Shown here: piece after piece, positions 54,436-64,000 of the stretch
Numbering within the stretch: the first letter of the stretch is position 1
How the letters are laid out: each line of letters opens with the position of its first letter
Assembly (NCBI GenBank): GCA_016648135.1
Contig: JADDOH010000477.1
Span: 372,001-436,000, forward strand
Source: Agrypnia vestita
Lineage: Eukaryota; Arthropoda; Insecta; Trichoptera; Phryganeidae
Length of the DNA stretch: 64,000 nt
Direction of reading: 5' to 3'
Position numbers and translations under genes: made by a program
The notes under the pieces: generated by a model
Database searches by the model: none
What the model was told of the DNA's origin: nothing
What the model saw: only the letters and a program-made list of their open reading frames with translations

Positions 54436-56064
54436 GAAACGCGTTAGTTTTTTAAATCTTAACTAACTAACCATCATCAGGGGTAGGCAGAGAGGATTGA
54501 ACGCCACACTCTCCTATCCAGGCACACCACTTTTGCTTCGGCCACATTCATACATCTTCTCATACAAGTTCTACGGTTGTTGCGGCCTTTAACGGGGCCA
54601 TCCTCAAACACTTGCTGTATCTGATCGTGCCAGGTCTTTCGCGGACGCCCTCTATTTCTGCTGTCTTCAACACTCGCCTCATATATTTTCTTAACCATCC
54701 TTTCCTCGTTCATACGTTCTACATGACCAAACCATCTCAGCACTCCTTTCTTTATTCTATCAACCACATTACAGCCAGCATTGCATTCACGTCTAATTTG
54801 TTCATTCCTTACTCTTTCGATCAAATATTTTCCGCACAAGCGTCTTAGTGACCGCATTTTTACCGAAGTCAGTCTACTTTCACTCCTCTTTTTTCAATTC
54901 CAGGCTTCACTTCCATACATGAGGGTTGGCACTAGAACGCCATTATGTACCGCTAGTCTTGCTTCCTTTGACAGATTCTTATTGGCCATAATTGTATTTA
55001 GAGCACCATTAACTTTATTTCCCGCAGTCACTCTCCTTTCGACATCATTCTCAGCCTTGCCATCTCTACTAAACATATTTCACAAATACACAAACTCGTT
55101 CACTTTTTCTAAGCATTCGTTGTTTATAATTACATCACACTTAGTCACTCTTTCGTCTCTCTCGAATATCATCACTTTCGATTTGCTGACATTCATCAGA
55201 AGTTCACTCTGCATGCATACATCGGACATCCTGCATACCTGGCACTGCAGATCGGCTTCACTGTTAGCCACTAATACTGCATCGTCTGCGTATAGCAGAC
55301 AGGATATAGTGAGTCCGTCCATTTTCGCTCCAACTTCTAGTTCCTTCAGTTCTTTCATACAATTATCCATATACAGGTTGAAAAGCCATGGTGACATTAC
55401 GCATCCCTGTTTGACACCTTTTGTAATATCAAACCATGATGTGAATGTCCCATTAATTCTCACGCAAGTTCTACTTCCTTCATACAGGGATGCAATTGCC
55501 TGTATGAGTTTACTCTTCACCCCATATTCAGACAAAACCTTCCATAACTTTCGTCTTATCACTCTGTCATACGCTTTTTGGAGATCCACAAAGGCACAAA
55601 AAAGTTTTTGGTTCTTTTCCAAAAACTTTTCCGTCATCTGGCGCAGCGAAAAAAACTGGTCCATGCATCCTCTTCCACTCATGAAGGCTCCATGTACATC
55701 CCACACTTTTTCTTTCGTTGTCAACCTCACTCTTTCTATCAAAATTCTCGCATACAGTTTGCCAACAGAACTCAATAGGCTAATGGTCCGATAGTTTGCG
55801 CAGTCCATTCGCGACCCTTTTTCTTTGTATAAAGGCATGATAACAGCTCTTCTCCAATCCTTAGGAGTGTAGCTGCCCTCTAAACATTGGTTGAAGAGTC
55901 TATGAAGCCACGTGAGTATTACTGGACCACCACCCTTAATGTACTCGGCAGCAACATTGTCATAACCCACAGCCTTGCCTTTCTTCATGTGCTTTAATGC
56001 TCTTTTGATTTCTTCCACAGTTATTTCATTCAAACTGTCGTCACTATTTAAATCTTTTAGACTA
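54436..56064 (-). pseudogene. LINE copy C: longest reverse-transcriptase copy, two nonsense codons
   Basis: A 5'-truncated LINE in one continuous minus-strand frame from about 56060 to the stop after SAYP at 54477. In order: thumb/finger region with LKHMKKGKAVGYDN, IMPLYKEKGSRMDCANYR, motif A FVDLQKAYDRV, motif B GVKQGCVMSPWLF, catalytic YADD (55292-55281), then the C-terminal domain with GSEAWN, RVRNEQIRREC and LRWFGHVERM. A TGA at about 55082 and another at about 54892 interrupt it. The endonuclease domain is lacking. The 3' tail has GTTA repeats. It is flanked by GTATAAAA at 54428-54435 and 56065-56072, a plausible 8-bp target duplication. Confidence 0.9.
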
Positions 56065-56097
56065 TTTTATACATTACTAGTGTTTGCGAGAATTTTC

Positions 56098-56884
56098 CAT
56101 CATCACACGGAAGAATCTTAATTTTTATTGGTGAGATATAACATATGTATAAAAAAAAACGAGCAAGCCACAGTAGTTGCATATGTTGTGTAATATTTGA
56201 CATCTCACCATTAAAGATATTAATTGAGTAGCAACTTGACCTTAAAATTTAAAAAAAGCTAATACCTATATATTTATTAATTAGTAAATGCACGCATTTT
56301 TATTTAGAAATGTGTTAGGTCAAATATATGTTTTAATTTATTTTCCTAGATGGCAGTAGTGTGTCGCCATACATATTGTATGAAAACTTTTAATAAATAT
56401 TTTAAAATAATGACATAAATTACATAAAATTTTAGAATTTGAATCATTCAGGCTAGTTATTGTTTACATTAAAGTAAAAAAAAGAGTATTTATTGGATAG
56501 TTTCGAAGATATAAGCCAAAATATATCAAAATTACGCTTGACACCAGCCTTGCAACATATATACAAAATCAGAAGCATTGGTTGGTCGTGTGCGTCTTCG
56601 CTGTGATGGCACTTTCTGGACATTGATTTGTTTATAAACGATGATTTTTGTCCACCGCGCGTCCTCCGCGCGTGCTCATAGGTGAAATGAAATTGCGCGC
56701 GTCTTATTTCCTGTTACGCATTTCCGTCCTTTTCCACGAAATCATTGCCACAGATTGCAGGAAAGCGAGAAAAAAGATGTTACACATCAATAATTTGATT
56801 GTTAATATTTGCTATTTATTATTGATATAAAAGAAATTATATGTATTAGGTAGCTATTAAATGAATAAATAAAAAGATATCCTT
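56098..56884. repeat. Family Q blocks flanking unassigned DNA
   Basis: 56098-56200 and 56790-56860 carry family Q blocks (CGGAAGAATCTTAATTTTTA, GGTGAGATATAACAT, AATTTGATTGTTAATATTTG). Between them is about 590 bp of unassigned DNA with a GC-elevated part at 56640-56770. Confidence 0.5.
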
Positions 56885-57062
56885 GTTTGGATTGTTCCAG
56901 AAGTTTCCCGAGTACTTTAGGGCATCCTAGAATGTTATGAAATGTTCGATAGTGTCGTTATCTTCAAGAGGCTCTAGCAGTGCGAAATTATGTCGTTACA
57001 GTATTTTACAGTATTTGGACTATGTGCTTTTTTGTTCTTTATTTTTTATTTTATTTAATAAG

Positions 57063-57310
57063 TAATATATATATATATAATTTTTTTTACAATCATACAT
57101 AGACAATGTAAACAAATCAATATTTTTTGTGTGTATATACCTCAACAAAAATAATTATGATCGTTGTGTGTGGTGAGGGATAATCACTTACAATCATATA
57201 GATAGTGTAGTCTAATAAAATAACAATGAGAAAGAAAGAAAAGAAAATCTAATATATCAAAATCTTAATTAATAATACAATATATAGAATAAGCAGTCAA
57301 GTAAACAATA
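57063..57310 (-). repeat. Family Q, minus-strand copy
   Basis: Reverse complement contains AATTAAGATTTTGATATATT, CTTTTCTTTCTTTCTCATTG, ACACTATCTATATGATTG, GTGATTATCCCTCACCACAC. It is collinear with 61860-62200 on the plus strand. Confidence 0.72.
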
Positions 57311-57544
57311 ATATAGAATAAGCAGTCAAAAGAGACCAAACTCTGTCATAAAGTCAATTCTACAATAAATGAGAACCCTTTCGGGTTCACTAGGGGAATA
57401 TGCACACAAGGCGCAACCGCAAAACATTCACCATCGTGTAAAATAGATTGAACAAATCAAGTAATTTTACAGGTATCTTCATCAATTGAATACACATTTT
57501 TAGATTGAATTACACATTGTTATCGATTGATGCGCCGTATGATC

Positions 57545-57765
57545 GATAATACTGAAATTATGCAGAGCATTGGTTTGTATGTTCCTGATGATTACCTTAG
57601 ACATCGTCAGAATAGATTGTTTCACATTCCAATATACAGAACCAACCTACTGATGTTATGCCTATTGAAAGAGCTACAGCTATGCTGAACAAAATCGCTT
57701 TGGATATTGATATATTCCATGTGTCTGAAGGGGTTTTCCGAAGCAGGATTCTCCTACACCTTTGA
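57545..57765 (+). pseudogene. LINE C-terminal fragment J2
   Basis: Encodes VPDDYLRHRQNRLFHIP and, after a shift, MPIERATAMLNKIALDIDIF and GVFRSRILLHL followed by a stop. Collinear with 50930-51190. No reverse-transcriptase core. Confidence 0.6.
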
Positions 57766-58367
57766 CCAGATTATATAACATATTATGTTATTAATTGATT
57801 CATATTCTTATGCATTATTATGCATTAAATTCAAGTTTTTTATGTACATATTATCGAATAAATAAATGAATTGAATTGAATCAATTCGTGGGAAGTACTC
57901 GACAGTATCTCCCACGAACAACTCGTATCAGAACCAAAAGAAAAATTGTTTTCTTATCTTCTGATCCAGTTTGGTGACGCAAATTGGTGACTGTCATTAT
58001 CGACCTGTTTTTAATCTAAATGGCAAAAAATAAAATATAATACGTCGTATTTCACTAAAACGAAACCTGTTGAAGCCTCATAAATGGCGTATTTGTCTAT
58101 ACTTTCTAGAAATAGACGGTCCTTGCTGCACTTTCGTCCAAACAATCGCCGAGAGCCCTCCAGGGTGGAGAGGCGTGCAAGTCGGGGCGCTGAAGAGCCT
58201 CGGGTATATGGGGTAGTTCCTCTTGAAAGCAACTCGGGGCAGTTCTCTCGCACTTGTCACGTATTTAATGAATTTATAATTCCAAAGTCTGAGAAAAAAT
58301 AAACTAGGACAGAATGCAGTGAAAAATACTAAAGTCTTGTGGTGTCGTCTAGGACACGAGATTTTTT
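57766..58367. other. Stretch with GC-elevated core, no gene recognised
   Basis: 58075-58265 is GC-rich. Frames on both strands overlap and none carries a known domain. Confidence 0.35.
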
Positions 58368-58440
58368 TAGCACAGGATTTTAGCTCAGTTTGAGGATAGT
58401 CAGAATGTTAATGCGACATGTGGGTATGCTGTATTTAAAA
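58368..58440 (+). repeat. SINE family S1, 3' fragment
   Basis: Contains AGCACAGGATTTTAGCTCAG and AGTCAGAATGTTAATGCGAC, the S1 body without its tRNA-like head. Confidence 0.65.
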
Positions 58441-58449
58441 TCAAGATAA

Positions 58450-58640
58450 ACATATTAAACTTAAAATTAAACACAAATCACTTTGTTTTCACCACTTTAT
58501 TAGATTATACAATCTACATGTTTCGAGGACAATGTTCTCTACATCAGGATTATTTGTGTACTAAAAATAGAAAAAGTTAAACCATGCGAGTGTGTTACGG
58601 TGAAGGGGAGGGTGAGAGGAGGGGGGTCTAAGATTAAATT
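58450..58640 (-). repeat. PLE-type terminus with hammerhead-like hairpin
   Basis: Minus strand 58547-58520: CTGATG(T), A, GAG, loop, CTC, GAAAC, then ATGTAGATTG and TAATAAAGTGGTGAAAAC. The core has one substitution and the stem is 3 bp. Homologous to 47310-47500. Confidence 0.55.
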
Positions 58641-58731
58641 ATTAGGAATTCCATCTGAAGGGGATGGAATTTTAAGTGGAAAAATATTCAATAGTGGGTT
58701 GTGCACAAATTTAGTGTGAGTGTTTATTATA

Positions 58732-60015
58732 TTAGGTCCTTACATATGACATTGGCGTTTTGCCGTACTGGCAAATTTGATCTCAAATATCTTCTCTTTG
58801 GTTAGGAATTCCAAATCCAAATTTATACAGCTATTTACTCATGTATTTGTGTTTTGAAAATTATAATTCATTTGTTTTTTCCTCAATTGTTTTTTTCTTT
58901 GCGTCACTCAGTTTACAAAATGAAAAACTTGAAATATCGCGTTATTTACGAGTACGAGTTCCACCGTGGCACCAGTGCTGCAGAAACGGCTCGAAGGATT
59001 AATGATGCGTATGGTGACGATGCCGCAAAAGAAAACACAGTGCGTTTTTGGTTCCAACGTTTTCGTTCTGGAAATTTCGACCTGCAGAACAAGCCCGTGG
59101 ACGGCCGGAGACCAAAGTTGATAATGAAGAATTGAAGGCTATTGTGGAAGCGGATCCATCGCAAACCACATCCGAGTTAGCTGCAGGCTGCGGTGTTAGT
59201 GATAAAACTGTTTTAATCCACTTGAAGCAAATTGGTAAGGTGAAAAAGCGTGAAAGGTGGGTACCTCACGAATTGAGTGAAGCAAATCAACAAACGCGCG
59301 TTGACTGCTGCGTTGCATTACTCAACCGGCACAATAATGAAGGGATTTTAAATCGAATCATTACCTGTGATGAAAAGTGGATCCTGTACGATAATCGGAA
59401 GCGCTCCTCGCAATGGCTGAACCCTGCCGAACCAGCCAAACCATGCCCCAAGCGAAAATTGACTCCATAAAAGTTACTTGTGAGCGTTTGGTGGACTAGT
59501 GCTGGTGTCGTTCACTACAGCTTTCTTAAATCTGGCCAGACGATTACGGCAGATGTCTATTGTCAGCAACTGCAAACCATGATGGAAAAGCTAGCTGCTA
59601 ACAACCGAGGCTGGTTAATCGCTCTAGGCCACTGCTGCTTCATGATAACGCTAGACCACACACTGCACAACAGACGGCTACCAAATTAGAGGAGCTTCAA
59701 TTGGAATGTCTAAGACATCCACCGTACTCTCCGGACCTTGCCCCAACAGATTACCATTTTTTTCGAAATTTGGATAACTTCTTGCAAAGGAAAAAATTCA
59801 ACTCCGATGGGGCAGTCCAAACCGCCTTCAAAGATTTTATTGATTCCCGTCCGAATGGTTTTTTTAGTAAAGGGATCGATGAATTACCTATGAGATGGTA
59901 AAAGTGCATAGATAGCAATGGTACATACTTTGATTAAATAAATATATTATAATAAAAAAAAATCGGCTTTATGTTCCTCCCATACTAAACGCCAATTTCA
60001 TATGTAAGGACCTAA
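58732..60015 (+). mobile_element. mariner copy 2 (cecropia-type), 1284 bp
   Basis: Inverted ends begin TTAGGTCCTTACATATGA and end with TCATATGTAAGGACCTAA. TA flanks lie at 58730-58731 and 60016-60017. The length is normal for the family. It lies in the opposite orientation to copy 1, some 13 kb away. Confidence 0.95.
58920..59939 (+). pseudogene. mariner transposase, disrupted (copy 2)
   Basis: Starts at ATG 58920. It has the helix-turn-helix part (RGTSAAETARRI), linker WVPHEL, and catalytic aspartates in TCDEKW (59369), HDNARPH-type context (59644) and TDYHFF (59749). The last two are 35 codons apart, that is DD34D. Breaks: a one-base loss near 59093, a TAA at 59468 in place of a lysine codon, a one-base loss near 59600, and a TAA at about 59899 before the usual C-terminus. 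The closest recognised relative is the Hsmar1/SETMAR group. Confidence 0.93.
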
Positions 60016-60017
60016 TA

Positions 60018-60340
60018 TTTAAATTAATATTAACATTTTTCCTTATTTCAAGTATTTTCAAATTATTTATTTGTGGGATCTTATAACTAATATGTAAAAA
60101 TGTTAAACCTGTATTAATGTTAAAAGTATGGTCATTTTAATTAAGTGTTTTGCAAAATCCGACTCAAAAATGCTAATTAAAGCTTTGATATTTCAAAATT
60201 TCTTTTTGTTTTACCAATATCAAAATGATCACAATTGTTACAATTAAGTTTATAAACTCCTGATTTCAGGATGTTTTTGTTATTTACTATGTATTTTTTT
60301 AATTCGTTACTTAGTTCAAGCCTTCATTCAGAAGATAAAA
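60018..60340 (-). pseudogene. PLE GIY-YIG endonuclease fragment
   Basis: The minus strand at about 60330-60182 encodes LKSGVYKLNCNNCDHF followed by DIGKTKRNF, the PLE endonuclease core (GVY ... YIG, here DIG) with its CxxC. Further down, about 60170-60125, SDFAKHLIKM continues the domain in a shifted frame. Reverse-transcriptase sequence is not seen. The tyrosine of YIG is changed, so this copy would be inactive even if open. Confidence 0.72.
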
Positions 60341-60689
60341 TATTAAATTTCACCTTCTTTTTCCAAATGTATTGTTATGCTACGACTTAATTCTGCTAAC
60401 AATTTAGGTACATAGGTATCCAGATCAAATATTTACTCGGCCCTTAAACTTCCTAATTTAACAACATATATATAGAAGTTTCTAAACGAACCAATCAGGT
60501 AGCTTCGCAAACTCAGAACTAACTTCATGCTTCAGATATAAACTCCCATGTTCCCTGTAGATTTTCCAATATTGGACATCATAAGATCCCGTTAGGGTGG
60601 ATTTTGTAATATCGACTTTTAAAAATTCAACACGAATAAATGAATGCTTGAATATATTAAACTATAATAAGATGATCCGGAGGAATTAC
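60341..60689. other. Stretch without recognisable gene
   Basis: Nothing recognised. Confidence 0.4.
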
Positions 60690-61135
60690 GCTATCTATCG
60701 AACTATCTATCTACGGCACTATCGAAATATCACATAATATCTGGAATCGACTGAGACATTAAAGTAAACTCTGAAAACATCGAGAAAACTGTAACCTATA
60801 TAAAAGGACTGGCCGTCCACTGCACAATCAATTATGTGTCAAAGTTAATAGAACTGTGACAAGCCCACATGCGAAATCGTGCTGCATTAGTTGCTAGCGC
60901 GTGGTGAATCCAGCGAAAGATACCTAACGATAAATGAGCTAGTGGAAAAATGAACGGAACATTCTCGAAAGTGATCGAAACGATGGAAACAGCATTATTA
61001 GTGCGAATTAGTTTGTGAATTATTCCATAAACATTAAGTTACTGTGAATTTAAGAACCGCGCTTCGTGTTCAGTGTTCAGTTCAAATAAAAACTTTATTT
61101 TAATTTAAGTGTTTTATTTGCCTTCCATAGGTGAG
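60690..61135 (+). repeat. LTR family L, diverged copy 4
   Basis: Has GCACTATCGAAATATCACA, a TATA box (CTATATAAAAGG at about 60797), GGAACATTCTCGAAAG, AATAAAAAC and a GTGTTTTATTTGCCTTCC end, in the same order as in copy 1. Confidence 0.55.
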
Positions 61136-61559
61136 TCCCATGCTAATATTTTATTTGAAAATAACCAACACTTTTGTACATGAGTAGTTAAAAATCAAAA
61201 TCTTCCTAACTCGATAAACTATCTTTTGGGTAAATCAAACAAAATAGTTTCATATCTGTCTCTGCTATAAACTGAAAACTTCAGATTGTTACTTGACATA
61301 ATAGTTAACTTATATTTAAAATGTTGGAATGAGATGGAAAATCTATTGAAATTCAAATCTAAAAAAAATAGTGGTTGGATGTATAATGATACTAAATGAC
61401 TTGTATTATAACTATTTAGCATGTTTCCATCCGAATATGATCACCTTAAAATCGCTCCGTATTCCGTCGCTCGCTGATTGCAGCTTAAACTTGAACTCTC
61501 CTAGCGCGTGGTGATGAGGTATATATAACAAATCAAACACGTAAAGGTTTTATTAATCA

Positions 61560-61745
61560 ACTAAGGTCACTGAACAAGAATTTAATCGCAGCACTTTTTT
61601 TAATTCACCAAATTTTGCACTTATCACTCTTATCTAGAACACTTTATACTCGTCAATACAGAGTATTCACACGTCTGTGGTCGCACTTATTTCCGAATAC
61701 ACGTTAGGTACTCTCTTAGTCTTAATATTCGAAAAATTTCGGTAA
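61560..61745 (-). repeat. LTR family L fragment
   Basis: The minus strand contains GTGTTCTAGATAAGAGTGAT and related blocks of the LTR 3' half. Low similarity. Confidence 0.4.
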
Positions 61746-61859
61746 TGTGTAGTTCTTATTCTACGTCTACATTACAACTCTTATGATAATATATAAACAT
61801 ATAGTAAACCCGAATAAGTTCTCATTTATTATAGAATTGACTTTGTGATTGAGTTTGAT

Positions 61860-62200
61860 CTGCTTTTTCTATATATTATTGTATTATTAATTAAGATTTT
61901 TATATATTAGATTTTCTTTTCTTTCTTTCTCATTATTATTTAAATAGATTACACTATCTATACCTACGTTCTGCACTCCCCTGGACAGGAAAACTTTCTC
62001 CCAGACGATCGCCGACGTCGGAGGGACCCGACAGGGCACACGAAGAAGAAGATACCTATGATTATAAGTGGTTATCCCTCAGCACACACAAGAATATTGG
62101 TGAGGTATATACACAAAAAGTGAGGTATATATTATTTTTGGTGATGTATATACACAAAAAAAAAAAGATTTGTAAACATGTCTACGTATGGTTGTAAAAA
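61860..62200 (+). repeat. Family Q, plus-strand copy with insertion
   Basis: Collinear with 57063-57310 reversed. About 61975-62050 is extra: a GC-rich piece with GGAGGGACCCGACAGGGC and AAGAAGAAGAT, looking like a LINE tail fragment inserted in family Q. Confidence 0.6.
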
Positions 62201-62869
62201 TATATTATTAATGAAATAAATGATAATAATAAATAAAAATAATATATCCCACGTCCCACGTTTGTGTCGCAAGCCCCTTCAGGCCGCTTCCAAACTTTTC
62301 CAGATTGTTCGAGAATGTTCCACAATTTTGTGAAAGTTTCTGCATGTTTCTTTTTTTTTTAATGATTGCATGACCCTGATATTAACAAACCAATATTACA
62401 ATACATTAGTAATACAAATATTATGCGCTAGATCCAATCGGCGGTGGGCTGCTATTATGACGATACAATATCTATAAACAGATTGGAATATAGACAACTT
62501 GCATGCGGCATAACACGCTTTGTGAAGATTGTGACCAGCGTGCATTTTGCGGTCCAGCGGGATGCTCGCTGTGCAGAGCGGTCCCTTTGTGTCACATGAT
62601 GCTGCAGCGGTGGCTGGCGAACGCACACTAATCTCCTGTCTGATGGTGGCCAAAATTCAACAGTGACATATTCCGTCACAGCCGTCTGATTTGCGTCATC
62701 ATTCAAGAAATTATACTGTTTCAGATAAATTATATATTTCAATACATAAAGAAGTTTAAAAATGTATGAAAATATTATGAATGAATTTAAAAATAAATAT
62801 TACAACTATTGTTGAACAAGTATAGTATTGTATAATTAATTATAATGTGTAGAATGTTTATTATAGACT
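62201..62869. other. Stretch with possible LTR relic and GC-elevated part
   Basis: 62280-62345 has TTCGAGAATGTTC, three heat-shock-type units, and may be an LTR family L relic. 62410-62690 is GC-elevated with overlapping minus-strand frames lacking a domain. Confidence 0.35.
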
Positions 62870-63085
62870 CTAACCCGTAAAAAATGACGGTTCTTTCCCA
62901 AGTATTATTTATTTTATTAAAAAAAAAATTCGTACAAAATATTTTTTGGGAAAAAAATTTGAAAAAAAAAATATTTTTGGAAAAAATATATAGATACTTT
63001 TAAAAAGTTTTACGGACTTCACATGTTACGGGGACGGACAGACAGACAGACAACGAAATTATTGTAATTGGGATTTTCGTAAATG
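62870..63085 (-). repeat. Helitron-like family V copy
   Basis: TCTAACCCGTAAAAAATGAC at the 3' end (CTAG lost), a homopolymer-rich body, then GGACGGACAGACAGACAGAC and AACGAAATTATTGTAATTGG, the block also seen near 51395 and 29380. Confidence 0.5.
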
Positions 63086-63117
63086 ATAGATTGTAGAGTA
63101 TTATTGTATTCTAACGA

Positions 63118-63740
63118 GATGCTAAAACAAATTTACGCTCTGTCAGAATTCCTTGTGATATTTCATAACACTATCGAAAGATCGAGAATGCCCTATAACA
63201 ATCTAGGGTGATTTATAACTTTCGCAATACTTCTATAAATATCTAAAAATACCTGGTTCAATCGAGAAGCAACGAGAACCTTGTAGAAAATACCAGCATT
63301 TTCGAATATAAATATGGCGCCAGCCATGGCGCAGTTAGTATTCGTGTTGATAGTTCATTTAGTGCGAAGTACGCGCAAGATGATACCAGTTCGGCCAGTC
63401 GTGAGAGAATCGAAGCGATAAATAAAACGAATAATCTAAAGAAGTACTTAATTGGCGAAATTTATCAGAGCGATAAATAGTACGAGCGATAATTGGATGG
63501 AATGTTCTGGTGGATGTTAAATACATATTACCTAGCGATAAGAAAGTGTTTATTTATTAGTGATATACTGCGAAAAAGTGTAATTTAAAGAAAAGTTTAA
63601 TTCGTTTTAAGTGACTGTACATTGAATCGTTAATTAATCATTAACTTTGTTATATATATTATTTATTATATTATAATAAAAATTAATTTAAAATTAACAT
63701 AAACTAATCATCCCGCAGCCATTCGTGATAGTATTGAAGA
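63118..63740 (+). repeat. LTR family L, copy 3
   Basis: TCTAACGAGATG start, AACACTATCGAAAGATCGAG, TATA box (GAATATAAATATGG at about 63304), GGCCAGTCGTGAGAG, GAATGTTCTGGTGG, ATTACCTAGCGATAAG and a CCCGCAGCCATTCGTGATA end. It resembles copy 2 most closely in its 5' half and the split copy at its very end. Confidence 0.65.
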
Positions 63741-64000
63741 TTATGGGAAGTAAGTGTAAATATGTAAACCTACCCTTAGATTTTACGCATCGATAGTGAT
63801 CCAGAAGGATATTTTTTGTAGTGCATATATAGTTACCTCTATGCTCAAAATAATCCAAACTTGTTGTTTTCTTGGGAAACCATAAAAGCGAAACGGAGAC
63901 CTGATGATTAAAAGATTTAGCGTATTGTTTTTTTTATTTTTGAAATACAATTGGTGAAAACTTTCGAAATGTAGCAATAGATCAAATATATTAAGCTGAA
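63741..64000. other. Window end, no recognisable feature
   Basis: A short minus-strand frame (63977-63783) has no domain. Nothing else recognised. Confidence 0.4.

Larger units (their letters stand above)
54120..57001 (-). repeat. LTR family L, copy split by insertions
   Basis: On the minus strand the LTR starts TGTAACGACATAATT at 57001 and reads to about 56885. It resumes at about 56098 (TTCTCGCAAACACTAGTAAT) to the TATA box at 56065, and resumes again at 54435 (GTATAAAAGGCAACG) to TGACA at 54120. It collinearly matches copy 1 (46801-47221). Two insertions explain the gaps: family Q plus unassigned DNA at 56098-56884, and a LINE at 54436-56064. Confidence 0.72.

Noticed and set aside
54781..55794. 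337-codon plus-strand open frame
   Set aside because: It is the antisense of LINE copy C and has no domain of its own. The minus strand carries the reverse-transcriptase motifs.
1..64000. Host protein-coding genes
   Set aside because: All longer frames with a recognisable domain belong to transposable elements. Remaining frames are about 60-110 codons, overlap others on the opposite strand, and show no domain or splice-supported structure.
1..64000. CRISPR array or bacterial operon
   Set aside because: No regularly spaced repeats and no dense gene packing. Composition and element types are those of an insect nuclear genome.

Overview
The window looks like insect nuclear DNA, most likely from a moth or butterfly (inference, moderate confidence). 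It is strongly AT-rich and has no operon-like gene packing and no open reading frame that I can tie to a host gene. Nearly everything recognisable is decayed transposable-element sequence: two cecropia-type mariners, RTE-like and other LINE tails, Penelope-like (PLE) pieces with GIY-YIG endonuclease motifs, Helitron-like repeats ending in CTAG, a piggyBac remnant, two PIF/Harbinger elements flanked by TAA, hAT-type MITEs, three tRNA-derived SINE families and two families of solo LTR. The 20-N run at 14669-14688 is an assembly gap. I read the window as intergenic or deep-intron DNA.

Layout. 0-9 kb: SINE-like head, piggyBac remnant (901-2020), PLE cluster (2240-3140), LINE copy A (3140-4331), quiet AT-rich DNA, then SINEs. 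9-18 kb: foldback arm, Helitron copy 1, LINE tails, a solo LTR with a 5-bp target duplication (13851-14102), a hAT MITE, and a PLE inverted pair (17340-17700). 18-23 kb: Harbinger element 1 (18118-18859), a SINE nested in repeat family R. 23-34 kb: mostly quiet, with family W repeats, a hAT MITE (30241-30470), LINE copy B, a 216-bp foldback and an RTE tail. 34-44 kb: family R copies, a LINE inserted in a SINE (37020-37623), palindromes, and several PLE terminal hairpins. 44-60 kb: mariner 1 next to a Helitron, LTR copies, a 507-bp foldback, Harbinger element 2, a nested LTR/LINE structure (54120-57001), mariner 2. 60-64 kb: PLE endonuclease fragment and more LTR copies.

Two patterns stand out. 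First, at least nine dispersed PLE-type termini carry the same RNA-like layout, CTGANGA - one base - short stem - loop - stem - GAAA. The stems differ in sequence but stay complementary, which suggests hammerhead-ribozyme-derived structures. Second, the Helitron family and the TATA-containing LTR family both carry perfect tandem heat-shock-element pentamers (GAA and TTC alternating every 5 bp), conserved between copies. Five elevated-GC stretches that look single-copy (about 22.4, 29.5, 46.3, 50.6 and 52.7 kb) are the best candidates for host regulatory DNA.
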